Shown here in pieces: positions 8,728-16,648 of a DNA stretch of 64,000 nucleotides. Numbering within the stretch: position 1 is the stretch's first letter; each line of letters begins with the position of its first letter. The DNA comes from Bradyrhizobium cajani (GTDB taxonomy: Bacteria; Pseudomonadota; Alphaproteobacteria; Rhizobiales; Xanthobacteraceae): positions 245,807 through 309,806 of the forward strand of contig NZ_WQNE01000005.1 in assembly GCF_009759665.1 (NCBI RefSeq), in the 5' to 3' direction. The translations under genes were made by a program, and so were the position numbers. The notes under the pieces are model-generated. The model worked only from the letters and a program-made list of their open reading frames with translations. It ran no database searches and had not been told where the DNA came from.

Positions 8728-9570
8728 TCACTTCATGGCAGTCGTTGCCAGCCCGTCGATGAAACGGCGCTGGGCGAGAAGGAAAGCGAGCAGCAGCGGG
8801 GCGACGATGATCGTGGCGCCAGCCATGAGCGGCCCGAGGAATTGGCCGGCCTCGTCATCGCGGAACAGGAGGATACCGAGCGCCGGCGTCGAGATGTCCT
8901 CGCTCCGCACCGCAATGAGTGGCCAGAATAGATCGTTCCAGTGGGCAACGACCGAGAAGATGCCGAAAGCGGCAAGCGCCGGTGTGCTCATGGGAATCAT
9001 GATGCGCCAGATGATCTCGAACTCACCGAGCCCATCGAGCCGGGCGGCATGGATGATCTCATCCGGGATGGATCGGAAGAACTGGCGCAGCAGGAAGATG
9101 CCGAAGGCCGAGATGATCCAGGGAAGAATCAGGGCCGCATAAGTGTCGAGCAGCCCGAAGACGTGGAGCAGGACAAAATGGGGAATGGCCAGTGCCTGCG
9201 GCGGCACGAGAAGCCCCACCAGCACAGCGGAAAACAGCGTGTCACGGCCGCGGAAGCGCAGCTTGGCGAGCGCGTAGGCACATGGCACACAAACCATGAG
9301 CTGCAGCACGAAGATTATCGCGCAGACGAAGACGCCATTGAGCAGGAAACGGAGCATGGGCGCTGCGGTCAGCGCAACACGATAATTTTCAACGCCGTGG
9401 AAGGTCTTGGGCCAGAGATGGAAGTCGGGTTGGAAGATCTCGTCCGGCGGTTTCAGGGACAAGCTGATCATCCATACGAAAGGCAGCAGCGCGAAGGTTG
9501 CGGACACGACCAACAAGACATGGCGCGCGATGCGTCCTGCTAGCCGGTATCGGGGACGGTGTGCGCTCAT
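8728..9570 (-). CDS. ABC transporter permease (MalG/UgpE type)
   Basis: 280 residues with six predicted membrane helices and the EAA loop for ATPase contact (EIIHAARLDGLGEFEIIWRI), the signature of carbohydrate-uptake permeases. The N-terminal FLNGVFVCAIIFVLQLM and the central LALPHFV-like segments fit the MalG/UgpE branch. Its ATG overlaps the stop of the upstream permease gene (ATGA), indicating translational coupling. It should form the heterodimeric channel with the product of 9567-10496. Confidence 0.92.
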   Translation of the reverse strand: MSAHRPRYRLAGRIARHVLLVVSATFALLPFVWMISLSLKPPDEIFQPDFHLWPKTFHGVENYRVALTAAPMLRFLLNGVFVCAIIFVLQLMVCVPCAYALAKLRFRGRDTLFSAVLVGLLVPPQALAIPHFVLLHVFGLLDTYAALILPWIISAFGIFLLRQFFRSIPDEIIHAARLDGLGEFEIIWRIMIPMSTPALAAFGIFSVVAHWNDLFWPLIAVRSEDISTPALGILLFRDDEAGQFLGPLMAGATIIVAPLLLAFLLAQRRFIDGLATTAMK

Positions 9571-10496
9571 GAATAGTGCACTCGGCGCTCGATGAACCGT
9601 GCCTGGGCGAGTGTGAGGGCGATCACGATGGCGAGGTAAACGACCGCGAGAGCCGCGCCGTAACCCGTGCGCAGATAGTCGAAGCTTTCGGAATAGAGCC
9701 GATTCAGCAGAACCTCCGAGGCGTAGTTCGGGCCGCCCTGGGTGAGCACGCGCACACTGTCGAACACCTCGAAGGCGCGGCTTGCGGTGAGGATGATGAC
9801 GAACATGGTGACCGGCCCCAACATGGGGAGAGTTACGATGCGCAGCCGGTCAAGGAGGCCGTCTGCGCCATCGACTGCGGCGGCGTCGTAGAGCTGTTGA
9901 GGCACCGCCTTCAGGCCGGAGACGAAAAGCACCATGGCGAAGCCGAAACCTTGCCAAATGCCGATAAGGGCGAGGGCGAGGAGCGCGGTGTGCTCGTCCC
10001 GCAGCCAATTGATCCCGCTCACGCCGAACGCGGCGAGCGCCCGGTTGACCAGGCCGATGCTGGGATGGAGCATGGTGCCCCACACCACAGCCATGGCCGA
10101 CATGGTGGACATGACAGGTAGGAAGTGCACCGCGCGATAGAAGCCGCGCAGGCCGGGGCTCGCCTCAATGAGCAGAGCCGTGGCAAGGCCAAGTCCCACC
10201 GTCCCGGGCACGACGATCGCCACGTAGAGGCACGTGTTGACCAGGGCCTTCCAAAACGGCGGGTCCGCCCACAACGCGGCAAAATTCTCGGTACCGACGA
10301 AATGGAACGTCGCGGCACCGAGTTGCCAGTCGGTGAACGAGAACAGGATCACGGCAACGGCCGGGCCAAAGAGCAGGCAGGTGAGCAGGATCACTGCTGG
10401 AGAGACGGCGAGCCAGCCGACGGTGGCCTCCTCGGTCCGATGCCGACGACGGACAATCGAGCGGATAGGGCCCTGGATCGATGCCGTCAGGCTCAT
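9567..10496 (-). CDS. ABC transporter permease (MalF/UgpA type)
   Basis: 309 residues. The open frame extends upstream to 10526, but the ATG at 10496 overlaps the ATPase stop codon (ATGA) and is the natural coupled start. Six membrane helices follow a basic N-terminal tail (IRSIVRRRHRTEEA). The EAA-type loop is visible as QLYDAAAVDGADGLLDRLRIV. It partners the MalG-type permease encoded immediately downstream with another 4-nt overlap. Confidence 0.92.
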   Translation of the reverse strand: MSLTASIQGPIRSIVRRRHRTEEATVGWLAVSPAVILLTCLLFGPAVAVILFSFTDWQLGAATFHFVGTENFAALWADPPFWKALVNTCLYVAIVVPGTVGLGLATALLIEASPGLRGFYRAVHFLPVMSTMSAMAVVWGTMLHPSIGLVNRALAAFGVSGINWLRDEHTALLALALIGIWQGFGFAMVLFVSGLKAVPQQLYDAAAVDGADGLLDRLRIVTLPMLGPVTMFVIILTASRAFEVFDSVRVLTQGGPNYASEVLLNRLYSESFDYLRTGYGAALAVVYLAIVIALTLAQARFIERRVHYS

Positions 10497-11611
10497 GCTG
10501 CCGCCACCCGCTCGATATTGCCGCAACGCCTGCCAGCCTCGTCGAACTGCATCAGCCGCGCGGCATCGACCTTGAGCCCAACCGTAGAGCCGAGCGAAAA
10601 GCGCCGTTCGTCGGGCGTGGTGCGGATCACCACGGTTTCCGAGCCATCGCGGAGCGCGACATGCACGAAGATGTCCGAGCCGAGATTTTCAAGATCCGTC
10701 ACCGTGCCATTGGTCACTCCATCGGCTGGGGTGATCAGGACCGCAGCTTCGGGACGAAATGCGAGATGCTTGGCCTGCGGTGCAAGCGCTGCCGACAGAA
10801 CTGATCGATCATCCGCCCAGTGAGCGCGGGCGACGATGTTGATCTTCGGGCTGCCGATCATCTCGGCCACTCTGAGATCCTGCGGCTCGCGATAGAGCTC
10901 TTCCGGAGGGCCGACCTGGAGCAGTTCGCCGCCCATCATGACGGCGACGCGGTCCGCCATCGTCATGGCTTCCGACTGATCGTGCGTGACATAAACGAAG
11001 GTCACGCCGAGGCGTCGGTGCAGCGAGGTGATTTCCGTGCGCATCTGCACACGGAGCCTGGCGTCGAGATTGGACAGCGGCTCGTCCATCAGAAAGACGG
11101 TGGGGTGCCGCACCATCGCGCGCCCGAGGGCGACCCGCTGGCGTTGCCCGCCGGAGAGCTGGCCGGGCTTGCGGTGCAGCAAGTGGGCCACGTCGAGCAT
11201 GGCGGCGGCCTGCTCCACCTCCTTGCGAATGCTCCGTTCGATGCCGGTGTGACCCGGCAGGAGCGGTCCGATGAGTGGCAGGCGCTGCGCGAAGGAGAGC
11301 TGCCGCGTGCGCAATGGCAGCGCGATGTTGTCGAATACGGTGAGATGGGGATAGAGGGCATAGGACTGAAACACCATCGCGACATCCCGGTCCTTTGGGC
11401 GAGCTCCGTCCACGGGCCGGCCGCCCACGCTCACCTCGCCCGCGTCTTGATCCTCGAGCCCCGCGATGATCCGAAGTAAGGTCGACTTGCCGCAGCCAGA
11501 CGGTCCCACCAGGGTCAGGAATTCCCCGTCTTTGATTTTCAGGGAGACGTCCTTCAGAACCGGCGCCTCGCCATAGCGCTTCTCGATGCCGCGAAGCTCG
11601 ATCTCAGCCAC
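10493..11611 (-). CDS. ABC transporter ATP-binding protein (UgpC/MalK type)
   Basis: 372 residues if the GTG at 11611 (VAEIELRGIEKRYG) is the start. That GTG has GAGG 6 nt upstream and overlaps the phosphodiesterase stop by 8 nt. The longer frame to 11671 would add an unconserved tail. It has Walker A (GPSGCGKST), the Q-loop (VFQSYALYPHLTV), the ABC signature LSGGQRQRVALGRA, Walker B (VFLMDEPLSNLDA), the H-loop THDQSEA and a C-terminal TOBE region. After the Q-loop lies an insertion of about 25 residues (SFAQRLPLIGPLLPG) absent from textbook MalK. It energises uptake through the two permeases encoded next. Confidence 0.93.
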   Translation of the reverse strand: MAEIELRGIEKRYGEAPVLKDVSLKIKDGEFLTLVGPSGCGKSTLLRIIAGLEDQDAGEVSVGGRPVDGARPKDRDVAMVFQSYALYPHLTVFDNIALPLRTRQLSFAQRLPLIGPLLPGHTGIERSIRKEVEQAAAMLDVAHLLHRKPGQLSGGQRQRVALGRAMVRHPTVFLMDEPLSNLDARLRVQMRTEITSLHRRLGVTFVYVTHDQSEAMTMADRVAVMMGGELLQVGPPEELYREPQDLRVAEMIGSPKINIVARAHWADDRSVLSAALAPQAKHLAFRPEAAVLITPADGVTNGTVTDLENLGSDIFVHVALRDGSETVVIRTTPDERRFSLGSTVGLKVDAARLMQFDEAGRRCGNIERVAAA

Positions 11612-12878
11612 GGCTGCCTCGCTGGAGCGCGTTGCCGTCGGTGCCGGAGTCCGACAGACCAAGATGAGCAAGAATAGTCGGCGCGATGTCGATCACCGAG
11701 GCTGCTTCGGAGCGCACCGCTCCGGCCGAGAAGCCCGGACCTGAGATCATGAGGAAGGGAGACTGCTCCGCAGCGCCGAGCCCACCGTGCTGACCTGCGC
11801 CGATGACGTCTTCCTTGCCTTCGGAACGCTTCGCGGCAAAGCTTGTCCCGACAACGCCGAAATCATTGGGAGCCTCGGTCGCGCGCATGGCGACGGCGCA
11901 GGCGAGTCCGTTATCTGTGGATTGGCCAACACGGTGCAGATCGGCCTTGGACAGGACGGTGCCGGCCCAGTCCTGGCCGGTCAGAAAGCTGGTGATTGCC
12001 GTCTCGCGGCCAGCCGCGTTCGGGTGAAGATAGATCAGTGCCGAAGTGCCGTTGGAGGCGACCACCACGTCGCCGGAATCGAGGCTTTCCTTGAGGCCCG
12101 CGGCGACCAGCTCGGCTTCAATGTGGATGACGCCGCTCACCACCTGATGGCCGTGGTCGGATCCAAGCAGGAAGAGCACATCGTCGCCGTCGGGCAGCTG
12201 CGCCACCGCGTCCATGACGCGCTTCGCGTTCCGATCGGCTTCCTTCAGGACGGCCAGATGTTCGGGCGAGCCCAGCGGCAGTGCGTGCTGCGACGAGTCG
12301 GGCTCGCCCAGCCACATCAGAGCGAGGGCGGGAGGACTCGCGGCCAGCGCAGCCTCCGCAATGAAGCGCTCGGTCATGGCCCGATCGCCAGCCAGGTCCA
12401 GCGTCACGCGAAGCTGTTCGGCCTCGGGCAGGGGAACGCGGCCTCGCCCAAACGAGCCGGCGCGATGATAGATGCGCCCGTGGCCGTCGGGATCGTGAGC
12501 ATAGGCCGCTCCTGGGGACACGTTGCTGAAGATCACTGCACCGCCGTGCTCACGCAGACGCTCGGCAAGTGTCGGAACGGCAAGGCTGCGTCCGGTGACA
12601 CGCCTTTTGTGCTGCAGAAAATCCGGCCGACCAGCATCGTGACGCACGAGACGGTCATTCTCGACGAGGACCATGGTGTTGCCCTGGAGACCGTGGCGTG
12701 CGGGCAGGCAACCGGTGGCGAGACTTGCCGAAACCACCCGTGTGCATGAAGGAAAGACCGTGCTGAAGGCCGAGAATTGCTCGGCGCGTGCCGCGAAGGC
12801 GGCCAGATGCGGCGTGGTCTCGGGGCCGACGAAGTCCCGGCGCAGTCCGTCAAGAACAAGGAGGATGGCGCGCCGCAT
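11604..12878 (-). CDS. Alkaline-phosphatase-superfamily phosphodiesterase/nucleotide pyrophosphatase
   Basis: 424 residues; the ATG at 12878 (MRRAILLVLDGLRRD) has GGAAG 7 nt upstream and is chosen over the longer frame to 12998. It shows the type I phosphodiesterase/nucleotide pyrophosphatase layout: LDGLRRD metal ligand, the nucleophile-threonine segment FPSCTRVVSASLATG, later metal motifs LGSDHGHQ and AGQHGG, and a C-terminal DIAPTILAHLGL. No signal peptide is visible, so the enzyme appears cytoplasmic. It is the first gene of the operon that continues into an Ugp-like importer, which suggests that an imported phosphodiester, phosphonate or sugar-phosphate compound is hydrolysed inside the cell. 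Phosphonoacetate hydrolases belong to the same superfamily and remain an alternative. Confidence 0.85.
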   Translation of the reverse strand: MRRAILLVLDGLRRDFVGPETTPHLAAFAARAEQFSAFSTVFPSCTRVVSASLATGCLPARHGLQGNTMVLVENDRLVRHDAGRPDFLQHKRRVTGRSLAVPTLAERLREHGGAVIFSNVSPGAAYAHDPDGHGRIYHRAGSFGRGRVPLPEAEQLRVTLDLAGDRAMTERFIAEAALAASPPALALMWLGEPDSSQHALPLGSPEHLAVLKEADRNAKRVMDAVAQLPDGDDVLFLLGSDHGHQVVSGVIHIEAELVAAGLKESLDSGDVVVASNGTSALIYLHPNAAGRETAITSFLTGQDWAGTVLSKADLHRVGQSTDNGLACAVAMRATEAPNDFGVVGTSFAAKRSEGKEDVIGAGQHGGLGAAEQSPFLMISGPGFSAGAVRSEAASVIDIAPTILAHLGLSDSGTDGNALQRGSRG

Positions 12879-13172
12879 GTTCACGCTTCCACATTGAGCG
12901 GCACGAAGGCAACGCGGCGCACGCGCTGCCGCCATGTCGGCCTGCCGGTGCGACCAGCCCTCAATCGACGTTTGGCCGTCTCCGGCCGCCCAGGCCACCG
13001 GTCGAATTTTCGGTTGGTGCTTTGAGGAAGCCGGATCGGCGTCCGTTCACTGCGCTGCATGTCGTTCCATCGTGCCTGAGAGGAGGCGAGCCTCTTCTTG
13101 GGACTCTTAACGGCGGCCAGCGACGCTTTTGTGACGGTGCGGGTACATTTGTGCCGGGCGCGGAATTGCGAT
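12879..13172. promoter_or_regulatory. Divergent promoter/operator region between SorC regulator and ABC operon
   Basis: This 294-bp gap separates the divergent starts of the phosphodiesterase-ABC operon (12878) and the SorC-type regulator (13173). It should contain both promoters and the regulator's operator. No clear -35/-10 pair or strong palindrome stood out by eye, so the assignment rests on gene arrangement only. Confidence 0.4.
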
Positions 13173-14162
13173 ATGGATCGTGCAACAGGGAGCCTGGACG
13201 TGCTGGACCGAGCCAACAAACAGGAAAACGAGAACGCCGCGGATTCTGCGCTCATGGCGCGGATCTGCTGGCACTACTTCAAGGAGGGGCAAACCCAGGA
13301 TGCGATCGCCCAACACCTCCAGGTTACCCGCAAGCGCGTGAATCGCCTCCTCGCCGAGGCGCGCGACACGGGATTCGTGCAGATCACCATCAACAGTCAG
13401 GTGAGCGCTTTCGGAGCGCTCGAAAGCGGCCTGGTGGAGAGATTTGGTCTGCGTCGCGCTATCGTCGTGCCATCGCCAATCGAGAACGGAGACGCTCGGC
13501 CGATCGTGGGCGCAGCCGCCGGCCACTATGTGTCCGAGCATTTGCCCGAACCGGGCACCCTCGGCATCAACTGGGGCGGCACCATCAACGCGGCAGCACA
13601 GAACCTGCGGCGGCGGGCTGGCGGCGGCAATCGCGTCGTACTCTTGTGCGGCGGTCTGGCAGAGAGCACTCGCATCAACCCCTACGATAACGCCGCAGTG
13701 GTGGCGCGGGCACTGGATGCGGTCTGCTATTACGTCACCGCGCCGATGTTCGCCGACACGGCAGCGCTCAGGGATGCGCTTGTTGCCAGTGAGCCGGTGC
13801 AGAGGGTGCTGGCGATGGTTCCCCACCTCGACATGGCGCTGCTCGCAGCCGTCGATTTGTCCGAGACCTCGAAAGCGCTTGAGTACGGCCTCATCGATCG
13901 AAATGTTTGGCGATCGCTTCTGGATGCGGGTGCAGTCGGCGACATTTGCGGACACTATCTCGATGCGGAGGGCCGATTGATTGGCCATGAGCTGGCAGTG
14001 CGCGTCGTCAATCCTCCGCTCCAGGAACTTCTCAAAATCCCTCAGATCGTGCTTGCGGCCGGTGGTCTGCAGAAGCTCGCCATCATCCGCGCCGGAATCC
14101 GTGCCAAGCTCTGTCACGTTCTGATCACCGACGAGCAAGTCGCGCGAGCGCTGCTCGAATAG
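13173..14162 (+). CDS. SorC/DeoR-type sugar-binding transcriptional regulator
   Basis: 329 residues from the ATG at 13173; the frame extends upstream only through a TTG and an unconserved stretch. An N-terminal helix-turn-helix (ARICWHYFKEGQTQDAIAQHLQVTRKRVNRLLAEAR) is followed by a SorC-type sugar-binding domain with recognisable blocks (LGINWGGTINAAAQNL, VVLLCGGLAES, DAVCYYVTAPMFAD, VVNPPLQELLKIPQIVLAAGG). SorC regulators bind phosphorylated sugars or polyols and control the adjacent catabolic operon. Its divergent position predicts control of the phosphodiesterase-ABC operon, with a sugar phosphate as likely effector. Confidence 0.9.
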   Translation: MDRATGSLDVLDRANKQENENAADSALMARICWHYFKEGQTQDAIAQHLQVTRKRVNRLLAEARDTGFVQITINSQVSAFGALESGLVERFGLRRAIVVPSPIENGDARPIVGAAAGHYVSEHLPEPGTLGINWGGTINAAAQNLRRRAGGGNRVVLLCGGLAESTRINPYDNAAVVARALDAVCYYVTAPMFADTAALRDALVASEPVQRVLAMVPHLDMALLAAVDLSETSKALEYGLIDRNVWRSLLDAGAVGDICGHYLDAEGRLIGHELAVRVVNPPLQELLKIPQIVLAAGGLQKLAIIRAGIRAKLCHVLITDEQVARALLE

Positions 14163-14206
14163 TGCTGGCTTACAGGTGGTCGACGTCGGGTGACGTTCGA
14201 AAAACT

Positions 14207-14512
14207 TCAGCGATGGTCGCTTCGGAGCGGCTCCCAGATCTCGATGTCGCGATCGGAGACGAACAGGCCGGGAAGCGCTTCGTGCCAGGCGTTGCGATAG
14301 GAACGCTTCAGCTGAACGTTCAAGACCTCCTCATGGCTTTCCCAGGTCTCGTAGAGCATGAAGCGATATTCGGACGTGGGATCGCGATGCAGCACCGCCC
14401 GGTGAAAGGTCGGCTCATCGCTCATCGCATCCAGCACCGTCCCGAGCAGCCGCAGAAAATTCGCGCGCTGCTCGGGCACGACGTCAAACTTGATCACATA
14501 GGTGACAGGCAT
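14207..14512 (-). CDS. ABM-domain putative quinol monooxygenase
   Basis: 101 residues forming a single antibiotic-biosynthesis-monooxygenase (ABM) dimeric alpha/beta barrel: VTYVIKFDVVPEQRANFLRLL, a central ERxxFMLYETWESHEE-like strand-helix (YRFMLYETWESHEEVLN), and a C-terminal LPGLFVSDRDIEIWEPL. Members include the YgiN quinol monooxygenase and many uncharacterised stress proteins. GAGG lies 8 nt before the ATG. It lies 30 bp downstream of the NTF2-like gene on the same strand and is probably its operon partner. Confidence 0.85.
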   Translation of the reverse strand: MPVTYVIKFDVVPEQRANFLRLLGTVLDAMSDEPTFHRAVLHRDPTSEYRFMLYETWESHEEVLNVQLKRSYRNAWHEALPGLFVSDRDIEIWEPLRSDHR

Positions 14513-14542
14513 AGTGATGTCCTCGGCATCGATCCGTCGGCC

Positions 14543-14908
14543 TCAGGCCGGAAAGAACTGGTAGTCCGCCACGATTCTTCCGCTGCCGTCGACGACGAGA
14601 AATTCGAGGCCGCGGGCCAGGATGGTCTCGCCGCTGGCGGGCAGCATCTCCCAGTGAAAGACCACGACGTCGTGCACCCGGCGAGCATCGTCAGCGGCAC
14701 GAAACCGGTTGGCGTTGTCCCTGACGTTCTTCTCATGTGCCTCGCGCACGCGTGTCTCCAGGGCGTCGTAACCTTCAAACTCGCGGTCGCCGACATAATG
14801 CCGGCCCTGGGGAATCCAGAGGTCTGCGATCTGGCTCTTGCGCCGCTCTGCATCGCTCTCGTTCCAGACGGCGACGTAGCGGTTGGCCAGGCTGCTTGGG
14901 CTTTCCAT
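14543..14908 (-). CDS. NTF2-like (SnoaL-fold) protein
   Basis: 121 residues from the ATG at 14908, which has a strong GAGGAGAA 5 nt upstream; the longer open frame to 15265 is not needed. The pattern NRYVAVWNESDAERRKSQIADLW, GREFEGYDALETRV and FHWEMLPASGETILARGLEFLVVDGSGRI is that of the NTF2/SnoaL superfamily of small cone-shaped enzymes or ligand-binding proteins. It is clearly related to the exported protein at 16032-16514 (YLAAWNEQDAKRRRDLIAATW). It is divergent from the XRE regulator, which may control it. Confidence 0.82.
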   Translation of the reverse strand: MESPSSLANRYVAVWNESDAERRKSQIADLWIPQGRHYVGDREFEGYDALETRVREAHEKNVRDNANRFRAADDARRVHDVVVFHWEMLPASGETILARGLEFLVVDGSGRIVADYQFFPA

Positions 14909-15067
14909 CGTCTTCTCCTCATGCTTGCGCGCCTCAGGGACCGTGGAAGATGCTTCACGCGACCGCGCCTGGTCGATAACCTCGCAGGTCAAAAGACGCT
15001 GACGTGCGGTGCGAATTTGACCTCGGAGGTTATGGTGTGGCGGATGTGGCAGGTCATAAGGTGACGC

Positions 15068-15904
15068 ATGGCCGTTCGCGCTGTTGAATTTGGCGTGTTG
15101 CTGCGACGGTGGCGCGCCAGCCGGGGTATGTCGCAGACGACGCTGGCGCTTGCCGCAGACAGTTCGACGCGGCATCTGTCCTACCTTGAGACCGGTCGTT
15201 CCCGCCCGAGCAGGGACATGGTCCTGCGGCTCGGCGAGCAGTTGAACTTGTCGCTGCGCGACCAAAACCTGCTTCTGCTCGCCGCAGGGTTTGCGCCCGC
15301 CTTTGCCGAGCGATCGCTCGAAGAGATGTCATCCGCCCGGTCCGCGATGGAGCAGATCCTTCAGGTCCATCTTCCTTACCCGGCCTATGTGCTGGATCGA
15401 CACTGGAACGTCGTTCTGTCGAATGCGGCGCTGCCGCAGCTCTACGAGGGATGTTCCCCGGAGCTGCTTCGCAGTCCGGTCAACGCCGTGCGCCTCACCT
15501 TGCATCCGGACGGCATGGGCCCGCGCGTCGAGAATTTCGTCGAGTGGCGCGCGCACACCGTCACGGTGCTGAAGCAGCAGCTTCAGGCGAGGGCAGATCC
15601 CGTCATTCAGGCTCTTTTGACCGAGGTGCTGTCCTACCCGGCACCCAGGGGTGCCATGGCCCTCGCATCGAGCGAAGGCCCTCAGCGATACGCCTCGCCG
15701 CTTCGTCTGCAGACCAGGTTCGGCAGCGTCTCGTTCCTGAACACCACGACCGTCTTCGGCGCACCCGCAGACGTGACGCTCTCGGAGCTTGCGCTCGAAA
15801 TGTTGTTTCCGGCCGACGCGGCCACCATCGCCATCGTGAAAGATATGGTCGACGAGACTGAACTGTCGGCCGGCGGCAATCCGCTCGCGTCGAGGGCAGG
15901 TTGA
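15068..15904 (+). CDS. XRE-family transcriptional regulator with MmyB-like ligand domain
   Basis: 278 residues. An N-terminal HTH (FGVLLRRWRASRGMSQTTLALAADSSTRHLSYLETGRSRPSRDMVLRL) is followed by the MmyB-type, PAS-like ligand-binding domain (AYVLDRHWNVVLSNAALPQLY, NAVRLTLHPDGMGPRVENF). Such regulators typically control a neighbouring redox or detoxification gene. Here it lies between two NTF2-like genes, divergent from one (14908) and 127 bp upstream of the other (16032), which makes these the likely targets. Confidence 0.88.
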   Translation: MAVRAVEFGVLLRRWRASRGMSQTTLALAADSSTRHLSYLETGRSRPSRDMVLRLGEQLNLSLRDQNLLLLAAGFAPAFAERSLEEMSSARSAMEQILQVHLPYPAYVLDRHWNVVLSNAALPQLYEGCSPELLRSPVNAVRLTLHPDGMGPRVENFVEWRAHTVTVLKQQLQARADPVIQALLTEVLSYPAPRGAMALASSEGPQRYASPLRLQTRFGSVSFLNTTTVFGAPADVTLSELALEMLFPADAATIAIVKDMVDETELSAGGNPLASRAG

Positions 15905-16031
15905 TCTGCTCGCTCTCGCCAAGCATTTTGACGTCCGGGGTCATCGACTCTCTCCAATCCACGGCGCACCGTGACGCCGAAGTGAGTGACCCGCGGCGAG
16001 CGGTGCAGAACAGGCTCAAGGGGAGAAGAGA

Positions 16032-16514
16032 ATGAACAGGCGGAGTGTTCTGATGGCATCGGCGTTGGCGGTGCTCGGCGCGCGACTTTCGTCGGGCGCG
16101 CATGCAGCCGAACGCACAAGTGAAGGGAGAACCAGAATGGTCGGCGTCAACGACATCGTCGTGCGATATCTGGCAGCGTGGAACGAGCAGGACGCGAAGC
16201 GGCGCCGCGATCTCATCGCCGCGACATGGACCGAAGACGGCACCTATGTCGACAGAGTGCGTGATGGACGCGGGCATGATGCCATCGATGGCATGATCGC
16301 CAAGGCCCAGGGACAGTTCCCGGGCTACCGGCTCAATCTCGCGAGCGGTATTGAAGCGCATCATGACTACGTGCGCTTCTCCTGGGTCGCCGGCGCCACT
16401 GCGGATGCGCCGCTCTATATCAAGGGCACCGACTTTGCCGTCATCGCCGACGATGGTCGCATCAAGTCCGTCGTTGGCTTTGTCGACGCGGCCCCGGCGC
16501 CCGCCGCGCGATAG
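16032..16514 (+). CDS. Exported NTF2-like (SnoaL-fold) protein with possible second internal start
   Basis: 160 residues. The N-terminus has a twin-arginine-like signal (MNRRSVLMASALAVLG, then AHA cleavage), pointing to export, probably by Tat. The mature part is an NTF2-fold domain (VVRYLAAWNEQDAKRRRDLIAATWTEDGTYVD, GRGHDAIDGMIAKAQ, VRFSWVAGA). The ATG at 16032 follows AGGGGAG. An in-frame ATG at 16137 follows AAGGGAGA by 7 nt and would give a 125-residue leaderless form about as long as the cytoplasmic paralogue at 14543. Both forms may be made. The substrate is unknown. Confidence 0.82.
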   Translation: MNRRSVLMASALAVLGARLSSGAHAAERTSEGRTRMVGVNDIVVRYLAAWNEQDAKRRRDLIAATWTEDGTYVDRVRDGRGHDAIDGMIAKAQGQFPGYRLNLASGIEAHHDYVRFSWVAGATADAPLYIKGTDFAVIADDGRIKSVVGFVDAAPAPAAR

Positions 16515-16648
16515 GCTTGCGGGCGCGATCGGGCCCGGCGGCCGAGTTGTGGCGGCACGTTGGGTCGCCACATTTTTCTTCGAACTACGCGCCCGCACCT
16601 GAAACTGCTGTTTGCTCCGGAGAGAGGAGGGACGATTCGGAAGGAACC

